From positions 496,001 through 560,000 of the forward strand of contig CAWJFE010000001.1 in assembly GCA_963842125.1 (NCBI GenBank): a stretch of 64,000 bases of DNA, given 5' to 3'. The position numbers and the translations under genes were made by a program. Positions within the stretch are counted from its first letter, which is position 1; every line of letters begins with the position of its first letter. Shown in pieces: positions 32,880-41,439 of this stretch. The notes under the pieces are model-generated. The model was given only the letters and a program-made list of their open reading frames with translations. It was not told the origin of the DNA and ran no database searches. This stretch comes from CAWCWK01 sp963842125 (GTDB taxonomy: Bacteria > Pseudomonadota > Alphaproteobacteria > Rhizobiales > CAWCWK01).

Positions 32880-33857
32880 ATGCTGAAGACGTCCCTATTC
32901 GCCGGCGTGGCCCTGGCCGCCCTCATGTCGAGCGCCGCCGCGCAGGACATTACGCTGCGGCTCGCGCATTTCGCCGCCGAGACCCATCCGGGCCATCTCG
33001 CCGCCGTCCAGTTCGCCGAACGGGTCGCCGAGCGCACCGACGGTGCCATCGCGGTCGAGCTCTATCCGGCCAACGAGCTCGGCTCGCCCCCTGAGCAGCT
33101 GGAGCAGACCGTGCTCGGCGCCATCGACATGAACCTGCCGACCCATGGCGCGCTCGACAAGTACGAGAAGGCCTTCGGGACCGTGATGATGCCCTTCGCC
33201 TTCGCCAGCTACGAGGAGGCGCACGCCGTTCTCGACGGACCGTTCACCGACTGGGCCGGGCCTAAGCTCGAAGAGGACGGGCTCGTGATGCTGAGCCACT
33301 GGGAATACGGCTTTCGCAACATCACCAATTCGGTCCGCCCCATCGAGACGCCGGCCGATGTCGAAGGGCTGACCCTGCGCACCCCGCCCGAAGTGCAGAT
33401 CGTCGCGGCCGTCGAGGGCTTGGGCGCCAACGCCACGCAGATCGCCTTTCCGGAGCTGCCCAACGCGCTCAACCAGGGCGTCGTCGACGGCCAGGAGAAC
33501 CCGATCGGCGTCATCTACCATTTCAAGCTCAACGAGTTCCAGGAGCACCTGGCGCTGACGCGGCACGTCTACAACAGCATGATCCACGTCGTCTCCAAGG
33601 CTAGCTGGGACCGGCTCACCCCGGAGCAGCAGACGATCATCCGCGAGGAGAGCGCAGCCGCCGGCCAGATGATGCGTGAGGCCGTCGTGGCGCAGGAAGA
33701 GGACGAGTTGGCAAAGCTGGAAGAGGCCGGCATGAAGATCACCCGGCCCGACCTCGCCCCGTTCGCCGCGACGGTCGCGGCCAGCGATGCGCGCGATCGG
33801 GTGGCCGAGTTCTCCGGGCCGGAGAACCTCGACACGTTCCTGTCCTTCCTGAAATAG
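32880..33857 (+). CDS. TRAP transporter solute-binding protein DctP
   Basis: A 325-residue periplasmic protein. Signal peptide 1-21 (SLFAGVALAALMSSAAA). DctP features: LRLAHFAAETHP at the mature N-terminus, and the carboxylate-binding Arg region around LTLRTPPEVQIV, then ALNQGVVDGQENP. It binds an organic acid and hands it to the DctQM pair below. RBS AAGGAGG precedes the ATG. A strong hairpin follows the stop. Confidence 0.93.
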   Translation: MLKTSLFAGVALAALMSSAAAQDITLRLAHFAAETHPGHLAAVQFAERVAERTDGAIAVELYPANELGSPPEQLEQTVLGAIDMNLPTHGALDKYEKAFGTVMMPFAFASYEEAHAVLDGPFTDWAGPKLEEDGLVMLSHWEYGFRNITNSVRPIETPADVEGLTLRTPPEVQIVAAVEGLGANATQIAFPELPNALNQGVVDGQENPIGVIYHFKLNEFQEHLALTRHVYNSMIHVVSKASWDRLTPEQQTIIREESAAAGQMMREAVVAQEEDELAKLEEAGMKITRPDLAPFAATVAASDARDRVAEFSGPENLDTFLSFLK

Positions 33858-33866
33858 ATGGACCCG

Positions 33867-33901
33867 ACCGGGTGTCTGGCTGAAGAGAGCCGGCGCCCGG
33901 T
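33867..33901. promoter_or_regulatory. Intercistronic hairpin after dctP
   Basis: ACCGGGTGTCTGGCT pairs with AGCCGGCGCCCGGT across a six-base loop. No T-tract. Likely raises binding-protein expression over the permeases. Confidence 0.55.
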
Positions 33902-33925
33902 CTCTACCCTTCCGGAGCCTCGCTC

Positions 33926-35212
33926 ATGGTCGCCTTCGCGATCCTCCTCGCCCTCGTCGTGCTGATCGCGATCGGCGTGCCGGTCGCCGTGGCCCTTGGG
34001 CTGACGGCGACGGGCTTCTACGTCCTCTCCGGCGACATCCACATTCTCGCCATGCTGCCGCAGCGCATGTTCTCGGCGACGACGGGCTTCACGCTGCTGG
34101 CCATTCCCTTCTTCATCCTGGCCGGCAACCTGATGAACACCGGCGGCATCACCAACCGCATCTTCCGCTTCGCCAATGCCTGCGTCGGCCATATCCGGGG
34201 CGGGCTCGGACAGGTGAACGTACTGGCGAGCCTCATCTTCTCCGGCATGTCGGGCGCGGCGGTCGCCGATGCCGCGGGCCTCGGCCAGATCGAGCTCAAG
34301 GCAATGAACGACAAGGGCTACGACCCGGAGTTCTCGGCCGCCATCACGGCCGCCTCCTCGACGATCGGTCCGGTCTTCCCGCCGTCCATCCCCTTCGTCC
34401 TCTACTCGTCGCTGACCGGTGTCTCGGTCGCCAAGCTCTTCCTCGCCGGCATCGTGCCGGGGCTCCTGATGGCGGGCGCGCTGATGATCGCGGTCTACAT
34501 CGTCTCGATCGTGACCCGCGTGCCGCACGAGCCGCGCGCGCCGCTCCGCGAGGTCCTGCGCAGCTTCATCGATTCGCTCCTTTCGCTCTTCACGCCGCTC
34601 ATCATCATCGGCGGGATCTTCGGCGGCATCTTCACGCCGACCGAGGCCGGCGTCGCGGCCAGCGCCTATGCGCTCGCCCTCTCGATGCTCGTCTATCGCG
34701 AGATCGGTTTGGCCGACCTGCCGGCGATCTTCTGGAACACGCTCGTCCATTCGGTGCGCGTGATGTTCGTCATCGCAGCGGCCGGCTTCTTCGGCTGGCT
34801 GCTCATCCACCAGCGGGTGCCGAACCAGGTGATCGAGGCGATGCTCGGCCTGTCCGACAACCGAGCGGTGGTGCTCGGCCTCGTCGTCCTCATCCTTCTC
34901 GTGCTCGGCATGTTCCTCGAGGGCATCGCGGTCATCGTCCTCTGCGTGCCGCTCTTCCTGCCCGTCGTCATGGAGGTCGGCGTCGACCCGATGCAGTTCG
35001 GCGTCATCATGATCCTCTGCTCCATGGTCGGCCTCCTCACGCCGCCGGTCGGCATGGTGCTCTTCGCCGTATCGAGCATCAGTCGCGTTCCGGTGGGCCG
35101 TCTGAGCCGGGCCATGCTCCCCTATCTTGCCGGCCTCGTCGTCGTGCTCCTCATGGTCACCTACTGGCCGGCCGTCTCGATCTGGCTTCCCAACCGGTTG
35201 CTCGGGCCGTGA
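33926..35212 (+). CDS. TRAP transporter large permease DctM
   Basis: A 428-residue membrane protein with about twelve helices. Family markers are visible: PFFILAGNLMNTGGITNRIF, SGMSGAAVADAAGLGQI and the C-terminal TPPVGMVLFAV. It is the sodium-coupled transport subunit. It precedes DctQ here, whereas dctP-dctQ-dctM is the commoner order. Overlaps the DctQ gene by GTGA. Confidence 0.94.
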   Translation: MVAFAILLALVVLIAIGVPVAVALGLTATGFYVLSGDIHILAMLPQRMFSATTGFTLLAIPFFILAGNLMNTGGITNRIFRFANACVGHIRGGLGQVNVLASLIFSGMSGAAVADAAGLGQIELKAMNDKGYDPEFSAAITAASSTIGPVFPPSIPFVLYSSLTGVSVAKLFLAGIVPGLLMAGALMIAVYIVSIVTRVPHEPRAPLREVLRSFIDSLLSLFTPLIIIGGIFGGIFTPTEAGVAASAYALALSMLVYREIGLADLPAIFWNTLVHSVRVMFVIAAAGFFGWLLIHQRVPNQVIEAMLGLSDNRAVVLGLVVLILLVLGMFLEGIAVIVLCVPLFLPVVMEVGVDPMQFGVIMILCSMVGLLTPPVGMVLFAVSSISRVPVGRLSRAMLPYLAGLVVVLLMVTYWPAVSIWLPNRLLGP

Positions 35213-35724
35213 CGGACACGCTTCTCCGGCTCGACCGGGTCCTCGGGGCCGCCTTGCGCATCGTGCCGATGCTCTGCCTGGCGGCGCTCTTCGTCATCCT
35301 CTTCGGCAACGTCCTGTCGCGCTATTTCCAGATCTGGTCGATCGCCTGGTTCGACGAGATCGTGCAGGCGCTCTTCGCCTGGATGGTCTTCATCGGCGCG
35401 GCCGCGCTCTGGCGCGAGCACGACCACTTCCGCATCGATTGGCTGGAGACCTTTCTCGACGACGAGACCGGCGGCGGGCCGGCCTCGACGGTCTTGCGCG
35501 CGCTTCTCGCCCTTCTCAGCCTCGGCTTCCTCGCCGTCCTGGCCTGGAAGGGGCTCGACCTGACGCTGCGCAGCCGCGCCGTCACGCCGATCCTCAACAT
35601 CCCGGTCGCGACGGTCTATGCCGCGATACCGTTCTCCGCGGCGATCATGTGCGCCTATTCGCTGCGCGATCTCGTCGTACTTTACCGCGCAACACGCAGA
35701 CGACCCGCAAAGGATGACCCATGA
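35209..35724 (+). CDS. TRAP transporter small permease DctQ
   Basis: A 171-residue protein with four helices. The DctQ signature WFDEIVQALFAWMVFIGAA is present (E-x-x-x-x-x-F-x-W-x-x-F-x-G-A). GTG start overlaps the DctM stop; its own stop overlaps the NIPSNAP gene ATG. Confidence 0.93.
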   Translation: MTDTLLRLDRVLGAALRIVPMLCLAALFVILFGNVLSRYFQIWSIAWFDEIVQALFAWMVFIGAAALWREHDHFRIDWLETFLDDETGGGPASTVLRALLALLSLGFLAVLAWKGLDLTLRSRAVTPILNIPVATVYAAIPFSAAIMCAYSLRDLVVLYRATRRRPAKDDP

Positions 35725-36047
35725 TCTTCGACCATCGCACCTATGTCTGCCGGCCCGGCACCATCAAGAAGCACCTCGCGCTCTACGAGGCGCATGGCTG
35801 GGCGGTGCAGCGCCGGCATCTCGGCACCCCGCTGCTCTATGCCCAGACCGAGACCGGCGATCCGAACGCCTATGTCCACATCTGGGTCTATGAGAGTGCG
35901 GCGGACCGGGAGACGAAACGGGCGGCCCTCCAGGCCGATCCGGCCTGGGGCGACTATCTCAAGAAGAGCGCCGAGGCGGGCTATCTCGTCAGCCAGCGCA
36001 ACCAGTTGCTAAAGCCCGTCCCCTTCTTCAAGCTCACCGACCGCTAG
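35721..36047 (+). CDS. NIPSNAP family protein
   Basis: A 108-residue protein of the ferredoxin-like dimeric alpha-beta barrel type. Segments HRTYVCRPGTIKKHLALYEA and VHIWVYESAADRETKRAAL match the NIPSNAP family. The role in this operon is unknown; members often occur next to transporters and decarboxylases of organic acids. Overlaps DctQ by ATGA. Confidence 0.88.
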   Translation: MIFDHRTYVCRPGTIKKHLALYEAHGWAVQRRHLGTPLLYAQTETGDPNAYVHIWVYESAADRETKRAALQADPAWGDYLKKSAEAGYLVSQRNQLLKPVPFFKLTDR

Positions 36048-36147
36048 GCGGCAGGGCTCATCGAGGAGAACACGCTGCGAGGGAGGCCAGAGACGTTCCA
36101 AAGACGTGCATCGTTCAACGACAGCAAGCCTTCAGGGAGAGAATGAC

Positions 36148-37125
36148 GTGACCACACTGACACGCATCGCACTGACGACGACCGCACTGACCTTCGCGCT
36201 GACAGGGGCGGCGTTCGCCGAGTACCCGGAGCGCGACATCCGCGTCGTCGTGCCGTGGGGTGCCGGCGGCGGCACCGACGGCATCGTGCGCAAGCTGACC
36301 AACATCGCGGAAGGCGAGATCGGCGCCTCGATGTATGTCGAGAACGTCGAAGGCGGTATCAGCGCGACCGGCATCAGCCAGGTGATGAACGCCGAACCGG
36401 ACGGCTACACGATCGGCGCGCTGACGTATGATAGCGTCATCACGGTTCCCTGGCAGGGTCTCCTGGCAAGCTACAAGATGGACAATCTCGACCTCATCGC
36501 GCGCGTGACGAGCGAGCCCGATGCCATCATCGTCGACGCCGGTTCCGACTATCAGACGATCGATGATCTCATCGCGGCCGCAAAAGCCGATCCCGGCGAC
36601 ATCCGCATCGGCATCCAGAACATCGGTTCTCGCACCCATCTCGCGATCCTCCAGCTGCAGGACGAGACGGGCGCAGAGTTCAAGATCATCGGCTATCCGG
36701 GCGGTGCGGCTCCTCAGAAGGAGGCGATCCTCTCCGATGAGGTCGACGTGGTCGCGACCAGCCTTGGCGACTTCGCCTCGCTCATGGCCGACGGTACGGT
36801 GCGCGGTCTTCTGGAGTTCTCCGACAGCCCCAACCCCACCTATCCGGACGTCCAGACGGCCGCCGACGCGGGCCTCGACCTGCGCATCGGAAGCTTCATT
36901 GTCCTGGCCACGCCGGACGGCACGCCTGAAGACGTGCGCGTGAAGATCGAAGCCGCCTACAAGGCCGCGCTCGAGAGCGAAGAGTTCCAGACCTGGGTTG
37001 CCGATGTCGGGGTCACGCCGAGCTGGATCGGACAGGACGGCGTCACCGGCTGGGCCGATGAGACGAGCCAGACACTGTTCACGCAGATGGACGATCTCGT
37101 GGAAGAGGGCGTGCTGACGAAGTAG
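36148..37125 (+). CDS. Tripartite tricarboxylate transporter binding protein TctC
   Basis: A 325-residue periplasmic protein of the Bug/TctC family. Signal peptide at about 1-25 (LTTTALTFALTGAAFA). Family segments: PERDIRVVVPWGAGGGTDGI, GSRTHLAILQLQDETG, IIGYPGGAAPQKEAIL. Binds a carboxylate through two water-bridged loops. Start is GTG at 36148 after GGGAGAGA. A hairpin follows. Confidence 0.92.
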   Translation: MTTLTRIALTTTALTFALTGAAFAEYPERDIRVVVPWGAGGGTDGIVRKLTNIAEGEIGASMYVENVEGGISATGISQVMNAEPDGYTIGALTYDSVITVPWQGLLASYKMDNLDLIARVTSEPDAIIVDAGSDYQTIDDLIAAAKADPGDIRIGIQNIGSRTHLAILQLQDETGAEFKIIGYPGGAAPQKEAILSDEVDVVATSLGDFASLMADGTVRGLLEFSDSPNPTYPDVQTAADAGLDLRIGSFIVLATPDGTPEDVRVKIEAAYKAALESEEFQTWVADVGVTPSWIGQDGVTGWADETSQTLFTQMDDLVEEGVLTK

Positions 37126-37143
37126 GAGCCGCCCGTTCAGAAA

Positions 37144-37178
37144 CGCGCGGCGGGCTCGTTCGTGACGTCTGCCGCGCG
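37144..37178. promoter_or_regulatory. Intercistronic hairpin after tctC
   Basis: CGCGCGGC (37144-37151) pairs with GCCGCGCG (37171-37178) with a 19-base loop, between tctC and tctB. Confidence 0.45.
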
Positions 37179-37198
37179 GCCGCGAGGAAGGAAGCTTC

Positions 37199-37711
37199 AT
37201 GCCGGGCACGTCCAACACGGATGAAGGCGAGCCGGACGATCGGGAAGCGGATGCCGGCGTCTCGCACGGCCTAGCCCTCGTCCTCTTCATGGCGACGAGC
37301 GTCTATCTCGCCGCCGCCTTCTCGGTCAGGCCACAGTTCAGCGAAGGCATCGTCGGCCCGCGCTTCCTGCCGATCCTGGCCGCACTTCTGGTCTACGCGG
37401 CGCTCCTCTTCGAACTGCTGGCTCACAGGCTGAAGACCAAGCCGGGCCAGGCGCGCGCATCGCATGCCGGCACCTTGAAGCGCCCGGCGCTGATCGTCGG
37501 CGCGACCGTTCTCTATATCGCCGCCTTCGGCACGATCGGTTATGTCGCCGCGACCATCCCGTTCGTCATCGGCCTCTTCGCCGTCTTCGGCTTCCGCGAG
37601 GGCCAACCGCTCTGGCGCCTCACCTATGCCGCTCTGGTGACGGCTGTCTTCTATGCGCTCTTCGCGGGCGCCTTCGGCATTCGGCTTCCCAAGCTTGCTG
37701 GCCTAATCTGA
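37199..37711 (+). CDS. Tripartite tricarboxylate transporter small permease TctB
   Basis: A 170-residue protein with four helices after a 20-residue acidic N-terminus (LALVLFMATSVYLAAAF, FLPILAALLVYAALLFELLA, LIVGATVLYIAAFGTIGYV, YAALVTAVFYALFAGAFGI). The pattern GPRFLPILAA matches TctB. ATG at 37199; stop TGA shares a base with the tctA ATG. Confidence 0.9.
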   Translation: MPGTSNTDEGEPDDREADAGVSHGLALVLFMATSVYLAAAFSVRPQFSEGIVGPRFLPILAALLVYAALLFELLAHRLKTKPGQARASHAGTLKRPALIVGATVLYIAAFGTIGYVAATIPFVIGLFAVFGFREGQPLWRLTYAALVTAVFYALFAGAFGIRLPKLAGLI

Positions 37712-39261
37712 TGGAGACGTTCGGCACGATGCTCGGCGGCTTCGCCGCGCTGGCCGACCCAGAGGTCTTCGCCTTCATGGTGGCCGGCTTCCTCATCGGT
37801 ACCTTTTTCGGCGCGATGCCGGGGCTGACATCGGTGCTGGCGATCGCTCTCCTGCTGCCACTGACCTTCAGCATGGACGTGGTGCCCTCGCTGGTCATGT
37901 GCGCTTCGATCTTCATGGCCGGCATGTATTCCGGTTCCATCACCGCGACGACGATCAACATCCCGGGCGCCCCGTCCTCGATGATGACGGCTCTCGAGGG
38001 CCATAAGCTCATGAAGGCCGGGCAGGGCGCCAACGCACTCGGTCATGCGGCGCTCGGCTCGATGATCGGCGGCACTGTCGGCGCCGTCCTGCTGATGGCC
38101 TTCCTCCCCGTCGCGGCCGAGCTCTCGCTCCTCATCAGGACGCCCGGCAAGTTCTCGCTCGTCCTCTTCGCGCTCGTCGTCATCGTGATCGTCGAGAAGG
38201 GCGCGGTCGCCAAAGGCGTCATAGCGACCTGCCTCGGCATCATGATCGGCACGATCGGCATCGACGTGATGCAGCCCATACCCCGCTTCACCTTCGGCAC
38301 CGAGCTGCTGACGCAGGGCATCGACATGATGCCACTCATCATCGGCACCTTCGCGATCAGCGAGATCCTCCATCAGGCCTCGATCTGGACGAGCGCCGGC
38401 GCACCTTCAGGCGAGGCCGTCCGCAACGTCGTCATTCGTCGACGCGATTTTCTGCCAAGCCTCGCGCAGATCCGCGCGATCGGCCTTTTCACCTATTTGA
38501 AGAGCGCCGTCATCGGCTACGGCACCGGCATCCTGCCGGGCGCCGGCGGCTCGATGGCGGCCTTCGTCTCCTATGCCGACGCCAAGCGCCGCTCAGCGAA
38601 GCCCGAGCAATACGGCAACGGCAGCCGGGAAGGCATCGCGGCGGCCGAGACTGCCAACAACGCGATGTGCGGCGGAGCCTTCGTGCCCATGCTGATGTTC
38701 GGCATTCCGGGCGATCCGACGACGGCGATCGTCCTCGGCGTCCTCGTCATCAACGGCCTTCAGCCCGGACCCCGGCTTCTGACGAACCAGGCCGATCTCA
38801 TCGCGCCGATGTTCGCCTCGCTCTTCGTCAGCGCGCTCGTTCTCATTCCGCTCACGCTCTACCTTCTCGGCCCCTACCTTCTGAGGATCGTCGCGATCCA
38901 GCGCGGGCTCCTCTATTCGGGCATCGCGGTCGTCGCCCTGGTCGGCAGCTATGTCGCGACCTATTCGATCTTTCAGATGGCACTCGCCGTCGTCTTCGGC
39001 GTCCTCGCCTTCTTTCTGCGGCGGGAAAGCTTCCCCGTCGTCTCCCTGCTCCTCGGCTTCATTCTCGGCCCCGACCTGGAGCAGTACCTGCGCCGCTCGC
39101 TATCGCTCAGCGACGGCGACCCGAGCATTTTCGTGACCAGTCCGGACAGCCTCGTCTTCCTCGTGCTGACGGCCGTCTTCGTCTACATGATGGTGCTGCG
39201 TCCGCGCCGGCGCGCCAAACGCGTTCCAAGCCGGCCAACCGAGCAGGATCGAAGGGACTGA
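37711..39261 (+). CDS. Tripartite tricarboxylate transporter large permease TctA
   Basis: A 516-residue permease with about twelve helices. TctA markers: GTFFGAMPGLTSVLAIALLL, GSITATTINIPGAPSS, and PGAGGSMAAFVSYADAKRRS, plus MFGIPGDPTTAIVLG. The last gene of the plus-strand operon that begins with the dehydrogenase. It converges on the D-aminoacylase gene 60 bp downstream. Confidence 0.94.
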   Translation: METFGTMLGGFAALADPEVFAFMVAGFLIGTFFGAMPGLTSVLAIALLLPLTFSMDVVPSLVMCASIFMAGMYSGSITATTINIPGAPSSMMTALEGHKLMKAGQGANALGHAALGSMIGGTVGAVLLMAFLPVAAELSLLIRTPGKFSLVLFALVVIVIVEKGAVAKGVIATCLGIMIGTIGIDVMQPIPRFTFGTELLTQGIDMMPLIIGTFAISEILHQASIWTSAGAPSGEAVRNVVIRRRDFLPSLAQIRAIGLFTYLKSAVIGYGTGILPGAGGSMAAFVSYADAKRRSAKPEQYGNGSREGIAAAETANNAMCGGAFVPMLMFGIPGDPTTAIVLGVLVINGLQPGPRLLTNQADLIAPMFASLFVSALVLIPLTLYLLGPYLLRIVAIQRGLLYSGIAVVALVGSYVATYSIFQMALAVVFGVLAFFLRRESFPVVSLLLGFILGPDLEQYLRRSLSLSDGDPSIFVTSPDSLVFLVLTAVFVYMMVLRPRRRAKRVPSRPTEQDRRD

Positions 39262-39321
39262 CGCTGCAACGACGACGTGGGCGATGCGTGGCTCGGCGAT
39301 CTCGGCCCGGTCGAGAACCCG

Positions 39322-40767
39322 TCAGCCGGCATCGTCCGGTCTCCGGATCACACGACCGCTGCGATCGCCGGTCGAAGCGCCATCCCGCCAGGCGCAGCGG
39401 CCGTTGACGTAGACCTCGGCGATGCCGCGCGCCGGCTGGATCGGCGTCTCGAAGGTCGCGGCGTCCTCGATGCGAGCGGGGTCGAAGAGGACGAGGTCGG
39501 CAAAAGCGCCTTTCGTGATGGTACCGCGATCGCGGAGACCGAAACGGGCGGCGGGCAGGCCGGTCATCTTGGCGACCGCCGTCTCCAGCGAGAAGAGCCC
39601 GACATCGCGGACGTAGTGGCCGAGCACGCGGGGAAACGTGCCCCAGGCGCGGGGGTGCGGATGCGGGCCCGTCGCGATGGCGTCCGAGCAGACCATGGTG
39701 TGCTCGTAGGCAAGGATGCGGCGAACGTCCGCCTCGTCCATGATGAAGAAGATGCCGAGCGCCGGGATCAACCGGGCAATGGCGGCATCGAGGTCGCAGT
39801 CCCATTCGGCGGCGATGTCGGCGAGGTCCCGCCCGGCCGCGTCGGGATAGTCGCGCGACCAGGTGACGATGACCCGCGTCGCCTGTCGGTGCCGGCCCGA
39901 GTCGAGCATGGTCGAGCTGGCGATATAGGGCGTGGTGTCGAGGCCGACATCCTGCTGGTCATAGGCGGCGTCGATCATGCCCAGCGTCGTCTCCGACAGC
40001 CCGTGGTTGGCGAGGCCGGCGCATTTGTGATGGCTGACATGGACGCCGCATCGGGCCGAGCGGCCGATCGCCAAGGTTTCCTCCAGCGCCTCGACGACGC
40101 GGTCGCCCTCGTCGCGCATATGGGTGACGTAGAGGGCGCCGCGCGCGTGGAGGCCCATCGAGAGCGCGATCAGCTCCTCGGTCGGCGCGGCCCGCGCGGA
40201 AGGGTAGAAGGTACCGGTCGAGAGGCCGATTGCGCCGTCGTCGAGCGCGGTGTCGAGAAGCGCGCGCATGGCGTCGATCTCGGCCGGCGTGGCGGCCCGG
40301 CCGAGGTCGTCCATCACGTCGAGCCGCAGCGTGCCGTGGCCGACGAGGCAGGCCGAATTGACGGCGGCGGGCTCAGCGTCCAGCCGCGCGAAATAGTCCG
40401 CGAAGCTGGCGAAGCGCGGCGCGTCGCCGTCGATGATCGCGCTCAAGGGCGCGGGCAGCGCGCGGTCCGTCGTCAACGGCGCGATCGAGAAGCCGCAATT
40501 GCCGTTGATGAGCGTGGTGACGCCCTGGCTGACCATCGAGGGAATCAGCGGATCGGTCAGGACCGCCTCGTCATGGTGGGTATGGGGGTCGATGAAGCCC
40601 GGCGCTAGGACGAGGCCGGCGCAGTTGATCTCGCGGCCGGAGGTCCAGGCTGCGAGGTCTCCGATCGCGGCGATGCGATCGTCGGTGACGGCGACGTCGC
40701 CAGTGGTTCGAGGGGCGCCCGTGCCGTCGATGATCGTGGCGTTGCGGAAGAGAAGATCGGTCTGCAT
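39322..40767 (-). CDS. N-acyl-D-amino-acid deacylase (D-aminoacylase)
   Basis: A 481-residue amidohydrolase that removes the acyl group from N-acyl-D-amino acids. Visible motifs: metal site PGFIDPHTHHDE, metal-bridging Cys in NGNCGFSIAP, His residues in YVTHMRDEGDRV and HVSHHKCAG, and the catalytic Asp in CSDAIATGPHPHPRAWGTF. C-terminal beta-sandwich ends ADLVLFDPARIEDAATFE. Its place behind a TRAP importer suggests scavenging of D-amino-acid derivatives from peptidoglycan or bacterial peptides. Confidence 0.94.
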   Translation of the reverse strand: MQTDLLFRNATIIDGTGAPRTTGDVAVTDDRIAAIGDLAAWTSGREINCAGLVLAPGFIDPHTHHDEAVLTDPLIPSMVSQGVTTLINGNCGFSIAPLTTDRALPAPLSAIIDGDAPRFASFADYFARLDAEPAAVNSACLVGHGTLRLDVMDDLGRAATPAEIDAMRALLDTALDDGAIGLSTGTFYPSARAAPTEELIALSMGLHARGALYVTHMRDEGDRVVEALEETLAIGRSARCGVHVSHHKCAGLANHGLSETTLGMIDAAYDQQDVGLDTTPYIASSTMLDSGRHRQATRVIVTWSRDYPDAAGRDLADIAAEWDCDLDAAIARLIPALGIFFIMDEADVRRILAYEHTMVCSDAIATGPHPHPRAWGTFPRVLGHYVRDVGLFSLETAVAKMTGLPAARFGLRDRGTITKGAFADLVLFDPARIEDAATFETPIQPARGIAEVYVNGRCAWRDGASTGDRSGRVIRRPDDAG

Positions 40768-40788
40768 GGGAGGCTCGCATGTCGGGCG

Positions 40789-40842
40789 TCGGTGGCTTGC
40801 ATCGGTGGCTTGCGGCAGTGGCTTGCGGCAGTAGCTTGGACG
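40789..40842. repeat. Short 13-14-bp tandem repeat
   Basis: Four imperfect units of GGTGGCTTGCGGCA-type sequence between the D-aminoacylase and the DctQ gene (GGTGGCTTGCATC, GGTGGCTTGCGGCA, GTGGCTTGCGGCA, GTAGCTTGG). Confidence 0.6.
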
Positions 40843-40848
40843 GCTGAA

Positions 40849-41439
40849 TCAGCCGATCTCGCGGCCCTCGGCCGGCGGCGAAGCGATCTCGTCGCCGCAC
40901 CAGCGCGCGGCGAGGTGCACGAAGATGGTGAGGATGGTGATCGGGACAGCGACCGCGACCAGGAGGGTCGTGACGTCGAAGGCATCGGCCGTCATGCGCG
41001 AATGGCGCACCAGGAAGCTGCGCTCGATCCGCCCGTTCGCACCGACGAAGCAATAGAAGAGGATGGGCAGGAGATAGACGAGGACGGGGATCGTCTGTCC
41101 GATCCGGTTGAACTGGCGGGCGGCGGCCGATCTCGCGCGCGCGCCGTTGAAGAGCGCGGGGTCGAAGCGCCGCTTGAAGGACAGCGTGGCGCCGAGGAGG
41201 CCCGCCCAGATCATCGCATAGCGGGCCATCTCCTCGGTCCAGGGCGGCGGCGAGGAGAAGACGTAGCGGGCGACCACCTGAAGAATGACGAGCCCGACGA
41301 GGACGACGATGAAGCCCATCGTCGCCACCCGCATGCCGCGGTCGAGCCCGTCGCTGAGCGCGACGACGGCCTCGGCCGCGCGCGACCGGTCTGGTGCGAA
41401 AGGGGGCGCCAAGCCCCCCTCCTCCGGCGACGGTCTCAC
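40849..41439 (-). CDS. TRAP transporter small permease DctQ (D-aminoacylase operon)
   Basis: A 196-residue protein with four helices. DctQ signature PPPWTEEMARYAMIWAGLLG. The N-terminal 35 residues are hydrophilic. The GTG start overlaps the stop of the DctP gene (GTGA). Confidence 0.9.
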   Translation of the reverse strand: MRPSPEEGGLAPPFAPDRSRAAEAVVALSDGLDRGMRVATMGFIVVLVGLVILQVVARYVFSSPPPWTEEMARYAMIWAGLLGATLSFKRRFDPALFNGARARSAAARQFNRIGQTIPVLVYLLPILFYCFVGANGRIERSFLVRHSRMTADAFDVTTLLVAVAVPITILTIFVHLAARWCGDEIASPPAEGREIG

